From Caldicoprobacter oshimai DSM 21659 (lineage in GTDB: Bacteria > Bacillota > Clostridia > Caldicoprobacterales > Caldicoprobacteraceae), in contig JAGB01000001.1 in NCBI GenBank assembly GCA_000526435.1, positions 372,001 through 436,000 of the forward strand: a stretch of 64,000 nt of DNA, given 5' to 3'. Below the pieces are notes generated by a model. It was not told where the DNA came from and searched no databases. It worked only from the letters and a program-made list of their open reading frames with translations. Positions 46,959 to 56,400 of this stretch are shown one piece after another. The position numbers were made by a program, and so were the translations under genes. How positions within the stretch are numbered: the stretch's first letter is position 1; every line of letters begins with the position of its first letter.

Positions 46959-47657
46959 TTACATTTCTACAATATAAAACTTTTTCAACAATTGTTGAAG
47001 TACATGGAGTTTCCAAACAGCAAAGAATATAATCGCTCCTGCCAAATTCAATATAATGTCATCTATATCCATACTCCCGGTATTGGTTAACAGCTGTGCA
47101 GACTCCACTGCAACCAGGATTATTATCATGGCAATGATAAACTTATTAAACTTCCTCAAGCTTTTAAACAAGCAAGGCAATAGCAAGCCCATCGGGGCAA
47201 ATACGAACAAATTGCCCATTAAATTTTCGATTATTATTGACTTATTGATCGAGCCGCTAAAATATTGCCGTATGTAAGTCGCTATCGTTCTGAACGGAAC
47301 CAAGTTTATATTGAAGGCGTTTATGTTAAATCCGACATTCCCAATGGTCCATGCCCTGAGTCTGTATCGTCCCATGAACAATAAATAGAATAAAATTAAA
47401 GCATAAAACAAAAAGACTGCAAATACAAAAGCTCTCACCGTCCTTACTTTTTTATCATATTCCTGCATAGTCGATGCTATCAGGCATGTAGCGACACCTG
47501 CGGGTATGCAAAAAATAGAAGCTATGAGAAACAAGCCGACCACGTCAAACATTGCACCCGATTTAAAATACCCTATGCCGATATAGAATACAAATAATAA
47601 TTCCCCCAAATATACGATCATAGTAATCAGCCTTTTTAAAAGAAGGGATTTCTTCAT
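46959..47657 (-). CDS. VanZ-like membrane protein
   Basis: These 232 residues have six or so helices. The VanZ-type core is FNINLVPFRTIATYI, NLMGNLFVFAPMGLLLP and SAQLLTNTGSMDIDDIILN. The family's first member gives low teicoplanin resistance; most others are uncharacterised. The ATG at 47657 follows GGGGAGG at seven bases. An earlier frame extension (24 codons) lacks a ribosome site. Confidence 0.88.
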   Translation of the reverse strand: MKKSLLLKRLITMIVYLGELLFVFYIGIGYFKSGAMFDVVGLFLIASIFCIPAGVATCLIASTMQEYDKKVRTVRAFVFAVFLFYALILFYLLFMGRYRLRAWTIGNVGFNINAFNINLVPFRTIATYIRQYFSGSINKSIIIENLMGNLFVFAPMGLLLPCLFKSLRKFNKFIIAMIIILVAVESAQLLTNTGSMDIDDIILNLAGAIIFFAVWKLHVLQQLLKKFYIVEM

Positions 47658-47728
47658 TTTTTTACCTCCCCATTTCTGACTCCTATTTAAGGCTATCACA
47701 TTCCGTGCCCTCGTTTCAATACCAATCA

Positions 47729-47766
47729 AGATAAAAAGCCTCCCTACCCTTTTCGGCAGGAAGGCT
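47729..47766 (-). terminator. Terminator after the MerR-type gene
   Basis: On the minus strand AGCCTTCCT pairs with AGGGAGGCT (one G-T pair), followed by TTTTTAT. It ends the unit containing the short MerR-like gene and precedes the vanZ-like gene. Confidence 0.8.
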
Positions 47767-47836
47767 ATGTTGCTTAAGATCTCTCCACTACCGTTATCTG
47801 ATATTTAATCAATAAACCAAGCAGCTACTGTACAAC

Positions 47837-48061
47837 TCAATTATAATCCTTTATCCCAGTGTATATCCTCATTGCATCACGCAAAAAGGCCGCACACCCC
47901 GGAGCGATTTTATCGTAGTATGCCGTAAAACGTTCATCATCAACGTACATCTCAATCATTTTTATTCTTGCCGGCTTAAGAAGTCCAATTTCATCATAGT
48001 ATCTAAGCGTTCTTGGCGTTATTCCTGCCAGCTTTGCCAATTCATGTACCGTGTACTCCAT
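47837..48061 (-). pseudogene. MerR-family regulator with internal deletion (HTH joined to TipAS tail)
   Basis: These 74 residues: 1-34 are a MerR-type HTH (MEYTVHELAKLAGITPRTLR, YYDEIGLLKPARI), then the chain jumps to the end of a TipAS-type antibiotic-binding domain (DERFTAYYDKIAPGCAAFLR, DAMRIYTG). Full-length relatives have about 240-250 residues, so roughly 170 residues are deleted in frame. AAGGAGGG precedes the ATG at 48061. It may be non-functional or a DNA-binding mini-protein lacking the dimerisation helix. Confidence 0.75.
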
Positions 48062-48409
48062 GCTATCCCTCCTTGATAACTGCATTATAAACCTTTACGT
48101 TGCGTCAATGTCAACACAAAAAAATATTTTTAAAATAACCCGTGCTGTTCTTATCTTCATATAAATTTCATTGTTATACAATGTGTTAAATACAATAATT
48201 GGCGTGGGGCACAATATCTAAAAGCTGATTCTACTTTAAAGTCTATTTTATCGCTTAAAACGAAATCTACAATTTTGAAGTAAAAATGACGGGAAGAGAA
48301 AAATTGCATACATAGGCATTGCTTTATAAAGCTACATTTAAGCAGATTAAGTTTTCAGCAAAATCAAAGCTTTTATGTTTAATGACACTACTGCCCGGCA
48401 CAATCGCTA
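48062..48409. other. AT-rich intergenic stretch without recognised gene
   Basis: About 350 bases between cwlD and the MerR-type gene. I see no convincing reading frame, hairpin with T run, or RNA gene in it. Confidence 0.6.
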
Positions 48410-49102
48410 TTACCCGGCGAAATAATCGACAATTCCGCAGTATATCGCCCATGCCACCTGTTCTTGATATTCATCGGTTTTAAGCAACTTCTCCTCCTGA
48501 GGATTGGAAAGAAAACCGCACTCCACGATAACGCTGGGAGCCTGACCCGCCTTGAGTATGAGCAGATCGCTTACCGCCTTGATCTGCCTGGTATTTCCGC
48601 GATTTAAAATTTTTATAAGCTGGGTTTGGATGCACTGCGCCAGCCTTTTGCCTTCCTCGCTTCCGGCCATATAGAAAGTTTGCGCTCCGTAATACTTCGA
48701 CTGCTGAAACTTGTTGAGGTGGATGCTGACCACAATATCTGCATTGCTGTTTCTTATAATCTCAACCCGTTTTTGCATGTCCTCTCTCTTGGTTCTGCCC
48801 AGAGCCTCATCGGTTTGTCGGGTCATTACGACCTTGGCTCCCTGATTTTCCAAATACTTTTTTAGCTTCCGTGCTATGATTAGATTTATCTTATCTTCTC
48901 GGGTGCCACTATCGCTTACAGCTCCCGGATCAAAGCCTCCGTGTCCCGCGTCTATCACAATTATCTTTTTGCTAACAGGTGAGGCAAGGGTAAGAATAGC
49001 GCTGTCTTCTTTGAGCTTTAAAGCAAATAACAAAAACAGCGCTATGCCCAACAAAATCCACAATACTATAAACCATCTCCTGGAGATAAATATGACCTTC
49101 AT
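48410..49102 (-). CDS. cwlD: N-acetylmuramoyl-L-alanine amidase CwlD
   Basis: These 230 residues have one N-terminal membrane helix (FIVLWILLGIALFLLFAL), then the Amidase_3 domain with zinc ligands in VIDAGHGGFDPGA, the Glu in TREDKINL, His in VVSIHLNKFQ, and the catalytic Glu in SVIVECGFLSNPQE. CwlD makes muramic-delta-lactam in the spore cortex, so the host is a spore former. I took ATG 49102 (11 bases after GGAGG); an ATG eight codons upstream is possible. Confidence 0.9.
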   Translation of the reverse strand: MKVIFISRRWFIVLWILLGIALFLLFALKLKEDSAILTLASPVSKKIIVIDAGHGGFDPGAVSDSGTREDKINLIIARKLKKYLENQGAKVVMTRQTDEALGRTKREDMQKRVEIIRNSNADIVVSIHLNKFQQSKYYGAQTFYMAGSEEGKRLAQCIQTQLIKILNRGNTRQIKAVSDLLILKAGQAPSVIVECGFLSNPQEEKLLKTDEYQEQVAWAIYCGIVDYFAG

Positions 49103-49177
49103 AAAATTTAAAACCTCCAGCAACATTCTCTTGTAGAAAAAATATTACTGGAGGCGTTTGTCCTATTCACCAATATT

Positions 49178-50059
49178 CTATTCGACAAACCTATTCTCTA
49201 TATAGCCTATCTTCTCAACCTCGATTCTCACCACATCGCCGCTCTTCAAAACCCTTGGCGGGTCAAATCCCATGCCTACCCCTGCAGGGGTACCGGTTGC
49301 CAGTATATCCCCCGGTTCTAAGGTAAGGCCTTGCGAAAGGATGCTTATAAGCTTAGGAATGCTAAATATCATATGACGGGTATTGGAACGTTGTCGCAAC
49401 TCCCCATTTACCCAGCTGGATATGTTGAGCTCAACCGGGTGTATAATCTCATCTCTGGTTACGATCCAGGGCCCCATGGGGCAAAAACCATCCAGGCTCT
49501 TGCCCTTAAACCATTGGCTGTGGTTTTGCTGCAAGTCTCTGGCCGTCACGTCGTTTATGATGGTGTACCCGAACACGTAGTCCATCGCCTTATCTTCAGG
49601 AATATTGATGCCTTCTTTGCCTATGATGACTGCCAGCTCGGCTTCGTAGTCCACCTGTGCCGTGACATCCGAATGCAGTGGAACATCGGCAAAAGGCCCT
49701 GTAACGGTGTGTGTAGCCTTGGTAAAATATTGGGGATATTGTATGTTGAGGCCTGATATATCCTTATTCATCTCTTCGATGTGATCCATATAATTTTTCC
49801 CCACGCAGAATATATTACGAACCGGCCGAGGAATAGGAGCTATCAACTCTACTTCATCTATGGCGAGCCATTGTTCATTGGGCAAAGGGGGTTCATATGA
49901 AAGCAGCTTTTTGTCATCGGCAGACAAGCGTATAAAATCAAGAAGAGTTGCTGGCGCATTTTGGCCCACCCAAACTTTAGCAGGGCATATGAGCCCCACC
50001 TCAGGCCTTACAAGGCCCCAATCTTCCTTGTCCCCTATCTTAAAAGTTGCCAGATACAT
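49178..50059 (-). CDS. Fumarylacetoacetate hydrolase family protein
   Basis: This 293-residue FAH-fold enzyme has FCVGKNYMDHIEEM, QYFTKATHTVTGP, metal-binding acidic residues in VDYEAELAVIIGKEG and INDVTARDLQQ, SLDGFCPMGPW, and GDILATGTPAGVG. Members act as acylpyruvases, hydratases or decarboxylases on 2-oxo acids, so the exact substrate is open. ATG 50059 follows GAAGGAG. Probably its own transcription unit. Confidence 0.92.
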   Translation of the reverse strand: MYLATFKIGDKEDWGLVRPEVGLICPAKVWVGQNAPATLLDFIRLSADDKKLLSYEPPLPNEQWLAIDEVELIAPIPRPVRNIFCVGKNYMDHIEEMNKDISGLNIQYPQYFTKATHTVTGPFADVPLHSDVTAQVDYEAELAVIIGKEGINIPEDKAMDYVFGYTIINDVTARDLQQNHSQWFKGKSLDGFCPMGPWIVTRDEIIHPVELNISSWVNGELRQRSNTRHMIFSIPKLISILSQGLTLEPGDILATGTPAGVGMGFDPPRVLKSGDVVRIEVEKIGYIENRFVE

Positions 50060-50132
50060 CGCATCATCTCCTTCGCTTTTTATTCTTGCACCACATTGTG
50101 TTATCCCCCTAATACACTGTTACAAGCCTTTT

Positions 50133-50163
50133 TGTTATAATATACCATCCACCAAAAATCAAA
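50133..50163 (-). promoter_or_regulatory. Putative promoter of the FAH-family gene
   Basis: On the minus strand TTGTTT, 17 bases, TATATT, about 75 bases before the ATG. The remainder of 50164-50420 has no recognisable gene; a 71-codon open frame there looks accidental. Confidence 0.5.
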
Positions 50164-50420
50164 ACAAGAGCAAAATAGCGATGTAAAAATTCTGGAATTC
50201 TCTAGAAAAGATTGATATATGTGATTGATATATTTAGCTGGCAAATTTTTGAGCATATTCTATTACTGCTCTCTTTATGAAATAGATCTAGATCTGGATT
50301 AAAAAATAGGCAGATGACCGGTAACGTGGTGGGTGCAACCAGTTTACTGGAACAATTGCTCGTATCAGCGACTTTGTTATCATTTTGCGATTGACCGCGA
50401 TAAAGCAAAACAAACAATAA

Positions 50421-50446
50421 GGAGACCGGTTTTATACACCGGTCCC
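50421..50446 (-). terminator. Terminator overlapping the end of the glucan synthase gene
   Basis: On the minus strand GGGACCGG pairs with CCGGTCTCC around TGTATAAAA, which contains the stop codon, followed by a T-rich stretch (TTATTGTTTGTTTTG). Confidence 0.7.
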
Positions 50447-53400
50447 CATTATGACACGCACCTCATGGCGTATGCCATCATCCACAAGAGGAATTTTTCT
50501 GTTAGGTAGCTTCTGCCCGTCAAGCAATACAGTTCTGACGCCCTTGCTGACCCCTTGCGGGTTCTCTACTACGATGTGGTATGCGCTGCTTTTGTAATTG
50601 TAGGTGATCTCATACTTGTTCCACCATTGAGGTATACAGGGGTCTACAATCAAGCAATCGCCTTCCAGCTTAAAGCCCAGTATATGTTCAAGTCCCACCC
50701 TGTACATCCAGGAGGCAGAACCGGTATACCAAGTCCATCCTCCTCTGCCTACATACAGCGGCGTGGAATAAACATCGGCCGCCATCACGTACGGCTCTAC
50801 CTTGTACCTCGACACCTCGATCCATGTACGCCCATGGTTTACGGGGTTGATCAAGTTAAACAGCTCGGCAGCCTTGTTACCGTCACCCAGTTTGGCAAAT
50901 GCCATAATCACCCACACCGCTGCATGGGTGTACTGGCCACCGTTTTCCCTTACCCCCGGTATATACCCTTTGATATATCCCGGCTCCAGATGGGTTTTAT
51001 TAAATGGCGGAGTAAACAAACGTATGATCCCTTCTTCACGGCGAATCAGATAATGCTCCAAAGCCCTCATGGCCTCGCGAACCCGATTGGGGTTTGCGGC
51101 TCCCGATATGACCGCCCAGGATTGGGATATGGAATCTATCTGACACTCGTCATTTTGTTCAGACCCCAATGGCGTTCCGTCATCGAAATAAGCCCTTCTG
51201 TACCATCCGCCATCCCATCCATGCTTTTCAATGGCTTCGAGGATGTTGCAGGCGGTGTCTCTAAACCGTCTGGCCCGCTCTTCATCCCCTCTTGCCTCAC
51301 AGATGGGGATAAAGCGCTGCAGCGTGGTATACAGGAACCAGCCCAGCCATACGCTTTCGCCTCTGCCTTCCCTTCCTATATTGTCCATACCATCGTTCCA
51401 GTCTCCCGTACCTATGAGCGGCAAACCATGAGGACCAAACCTAAATGCACGCTCTATGGCTCGTATGCAGTGCTCGTAGACGGAAGCCTTGCACTGCGAA
51501 ATGCTGGGGACGCTATACCGTTCCATTTCCTGGGGTGCCAATGGTTCATCTTCGAGGAAATAGACCTCTTCATCCAATACGCTCCAATCGCCGGTAACCT
51601 TGACGTAATCGGCCACCACAAAGGGTAAAAACAGCAGGTCATCGGACATCCGGGTGCGGATTCCATTATAGGGCATGTGCCACCAGTGCTGCACATCACC
51701 CTCGACAAACTGATGAGCGCTGGCCTCGATGATGTGCTGCCTTACAATTTGAGGCAGGCTGTAAACCAAAGCCATGGTATCCTGAAGCTGATCCCTAAAC
51801 CCATAAGCGCCACCCGCCTGATAAAAGCTGGTTCTAGCCCACATCCTACATGAAAGCACCTGGTACACCAACCAACGGTTGAGCAGCAAGTTCATAGACC
51901 GGTCCGGCGTGCTGACCTGTATCGTTCCCAGTACCCCATCCCAGAATTCCTTCACCCTTTCAAGCTCGCTGTCCACCCTCTCCACATCTCTATACAGGCC
52001 TATAATCCGGTACACTTCTTCCAAATCTTCACCCTCTCCCAGCAGGCACACGATCTCCTTTTGCTGGCCCGGCTCCAGCGTAATCCTCATTTGAATGGCA
52101 CCGCATGGATCATAGCCCGCACCCGCTCGCCCCGAAAGCCCAATCCTCTGCAGGGCAGCCGGGGCATGGAGGCTGCCATTCCTGCCTAAAAATTCGGTTC
52201 TGTCGCAGGTATAGGAAAATACAGGCAGGTTAGCAGCCATAAATGCCACCCGTCGGGGGTAGTCCTCGTTGTAAGCGTTTCTTGCCAGGAGGACACCCCT
52301 TTGCTCATCCCATTCGGTTACGATGAACTGGCTAGTACCATGGCGCTGAACACCCAGCACCCATTCAACGTAATACGTTATAGTAATCCTTTTGGTCCAT
52401 TGGGACTGGTTTGTTAGGGTTACCTTTGAGATCTTCACAGGCTGTTCCAGAGGCACAAACATCTCCTGACGCTGCACAATCCCGTGGCTTGTATGTTCAA
52501 AGACCGTATAGCCCTGCCCGTGGCGGACCGTATAGGGCTGCCTCTCCCGAACAGGCGATGGCGTTATGGTCCAAACCTCACCCGTGTCCTCATCTCTGAG
52601 ATATATGACTTCACCCGGAGGATCGATGACCGGGTCGTTGGACCAGGGGGTCAGCTTGTTTTGGCGGCTATTCTTGCACCAGGTGTAGCCGCCTCCCGAT
52701 TCGGTGACCAGGAAACCAAACTGGCTGTTGGATATGACGTTGCTCCAGGGCATTGGGGTACATTTGCCATCGCGCAACCTGATGACGTATTCGCGGCCAT
52801 CTAGAGTGAATCCTCCCAGCTCGTTGAAAAATATGAGCTCTTCGTCACTTTCCTCCAATATCTCTTCCTTCTGAGCCGGCAGCGCCGTTACCGTCAACGC
52901 AGGTGGCAAAGCCTCCTTCGGCTGGTAGAATTTAAGCTGCGAGGATATGCTGCCGCCATCGCCCGAAAGCACCAACCGTGCGACGGCCTTTAAGAGGTCT
53001 TTATCCTCCTCGGGCATAAAGACTCCCTGTATGATGTATACCCCTCCCGGCTTGTTCTGCAAATCCCGGGCATGGCTTATCATGACCAAGTCCTGCAGCC
53101 TCTCCTGTACTGGCTGCTCATAGCTGTTGCCATACTCATTGAGCAGCACCAGATCCACATTTAAGCCTTTGAGGCGCCAATACTCATGAGCCGTTAAAAC
53201 CTGCCTAACCAGTTCCATATGCTCCAGCTGACTTACCTCGACCACTACGATGGGAATATCCCCCGAAATGCCATATGCCCACAGACTCGACTGCCCCTTT
53301 TGGTTTTTCCTTAAAAATTCCTCTTTGTTCCTCTGTAAGGGAGTAGGATAGAGTATGTGGGAAGCCATCTTCAGATACAGGTTAACCTGCCCTGAGGTTA

Positions 53401-56400
53401 TATTGAGGTAGCGCATCTCAACCTGGCTATGGGTCCATGCCAGCTCAAAGGCACGGGAAGCAGCAGAGCCATTCCTGTACTCCTTTGCCAGCGAAAGCGC
53501 GGCTTCACGGCTGTCGGCCACCGCCACCACAAAGGATATCTTGGCGGTCTTACCGGGCGGAATGGCTATTCTCTGCCTCAGGCTCATGATGGGGTCCACC
53601 ACCGCTCCCGCAGTGTTGGACAACGGGTGTTCGGGCTCCATCACCTGCGGAAAGGACAGGTCCCTCCCCCTGCCGATAAAACGAGCCCTGTCGGTTTCAT
53701 ATTGCGGCTGACCTATGGCTTCGCCTTCTAGCGCAAAGGTATGAACCAACCATACCGACTTTTGATTGGGCTTTCGCGGCCTTCTCCTGGCCAAAAGGGC
53801 ATTGTACTCGGGTACGTATTCGGTTTCAACAAAGAGGTTGTTGAATGCCCGATGCGCCATATCATCGGCCAGCGATGACAGCACGGGCTCAAAATAGCTG
53901 GTAACCTCCACCACGCGTCCGTGCTGGCTATGGTTGGTAAGGCTTATCCTCCTTATCTCGGCATTGTGCTCGGTGGATACCGCCACCTCGGTAAGGGTTT
54001 CGATGTTGCCATCCTTTCTTAAGAATACAGCGTGATCCGGTTCAAACACCACACGGTATTCATCAGGTATGGCCCTGGTGGGATTATAGGTAGCCGACCA
54101 AAACTCGTTTGAGTTTAAATTCTTTATGTAGAAAAACATGCCGTGCCCTTCCAGGGTAAAATCTTCGCTCCAGCGGTTAACCGCCATCCCCTGCATCTGG
54201 CTGAACCCGCTACCAGCAGCAGTAATCATCACCGAATAGGCACCGTTGGACAAAAGATGTACCTCGGGTATTTCGGTGGTGTGTACCGAAAAGCGCCTTC
54301 TGGGCCTGATCTCGTGATATTTTACCTTTTCTGCCTCCACATCCAAAGGCTTTTCGCTGCGGTCTTTTAAGAATATCTCCTTTTCGGGTATGCGCTCCTG
54401 CAGCAGCAGTTCGGTAGCCCGCACCATGGGGGAAGCATGAAATCTCTCCTGCATTATGTTATCATTCAAGAAATTATTGAGGGCTAACAATGCCATCCCC
54501 TGGTGATGGGCCATAAAGCACTTTACCACCATGTTCCTCTTTTTTTGTGGCAGGCGTTCGGGAGTATAGTCAATGGCCTCGTATAATCCATAAGTACCAT
54601 CTGCCCCCTCCGCCATGAGGGCCTCAATGTTTTTTACTGCTGCGACGGGGTTTACCGGCAAGGCCAAAAGGGTGGCATAGGGGGCAATGACTATGTCATT
54701 TATGAGCCCCCGTTTTAGCCCCAGTTTGGGTACACCAAAGGCCTTATACTGGTAATTGAGATGCAGGTCAAAGGCATAAAAGGCCGATTCCGATACTCCC
54801 CACGGTATATGGCGCTGCTCTCCATATTGAATCTGAGCCTCCACCGCTGCTGTATACGTCTCATCCAATAGGGTGTAATCGTAGTTTTTCATTATCAAAA
54901 GTGGCATCATGTACTCAAACATGGTACCGCTCCAAGACAGCAGAACCTTGTAATCCCCTACCATAGTTAAAGGCCTGCCCAAACGGAACCAGTGTTTTTG
55001 CGGCACGTCACCCTTTGCTATGGCTATAAAGCTGGCCTGCCTAGCCTCGGACGCCAGAAGGTCATAATAGCTCTTTATGAGCTTGCCCTTTTCCACATCG
55101 TACCCCACAGAGAACAGCTCTAGGTTAGAATCATATACCACTCGGAAGTTGGTATTGCGGACCAACTGGTCAATTCTGCAGCTTAATCGACTGCAGCGCT
55201 GTGCTAAATCCTTGGCAGCAGCATGTGACTTGGCCAGGGCCAGCTCAAAATCCTTAAGCCAGTTCATGAGCTTTCGAGCTTTTTCATCTGTATGTCCTTC
55301 TTCATATAGAGACTGCATGGCTTCTGATAGAATATCCAAAACTAGGGAATAGTTATCCAGCAGCCATTTCACCGAAAATTCGCCATCGAGCTGCCTTATC
55401 AGGTAGCTGAATTTTTGGGCAGTCTCAGCATATCCCCCTTGCTCGTCCTTCAGCTCTTTAGGAACGCTGCATAGCATTGATACCCATGGCACAAGGCAAT
55501 CCAGCTCCTGCAGATAAAAACCAATATATCTATTAATGCTGCCCTTCTCATGCTTCATATCATCAAGCAGGGCCCTCCAGCCGGTAAGCGTAACCCCGTT
55601 TTCTGCCAGTGCCTTATCAAGTAATTCATTTCCTTTATGCTGGTAGAGCATAAGCGTATCTCTTAGGCCTTCCAACATCTCCTTACCTACAAGCGGTTTT
55701 CTTAAAAAGTCTTCAAGGCCCTGTTTGATGACAATAAGGTAGCCCACCAGATTGCCGCTATCAACCGATGATATGATACGGGGTTTAAGCGGTTCTAAAG
55801 TTTTGGTGTTGTACCAGTTATACAGATGGCCTTCAGCCTTTTCCATCCTCTCGATGGTTGAAATGGTACGTTCAAGCCTCTCGATAGCCTCCAAAGTGCC
55901 TATATAGCCCAGATCGCGCGCCGCCAGAATGGACATGAGGTATAAACCGATGTTGGTGGGCGATGTTCTGTGCGCAACGCCAACAGGTGGGTCTTCCTGG
56001 TAATTGTCGGGCGGCAACCAGTTATCCTCCGGCCCAACGAAATCCTCAAAGAATCGCCATGTCTTTCTGGCAATAAGCCTCAGCTTCAAAATCTGTTCCT
56101 GCGAGAGATTGGGAACCTTCTTTTGTTTCAGCCGACTTATACGATAGGCTATCCACGGGGACAACCCCCATAATATCGACAAAGCCGTAGCTCCAGCCCA
56201 TAGCGCAGGGTTAAAAAAGGCAACCCAGCCGAGGAAGAAAGCTGCAACCGCTATCCCAGGCCACATCTTCCTCCAAAAGTCGGAAAGCTGCCCCTTAAAG
56301 CTTCGCTCGGCGTCTGCCGCCGTCACCCACTCCAGCATATTCCTGTGGGTAAAGGCTACCCTTATGAGGGTACGCACTATGGCATCCGCCATGAGATAGG

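Noticed and set aside
50202-50417. 71-codon minus-strand frame upstream of cwlD/FAH genes
   Set aside because: No ribosome site, unlikely composition, and it overlaps the terminator side of the glucan synthase gene.
50555-51628. 357-codon plus-strand frame inside the glucan synthase gene
   Set aside because: Shadow of the minus-strand gene; no matching ribosome site and no recognisable domain, while the minus strand has clear GH94 motifs.
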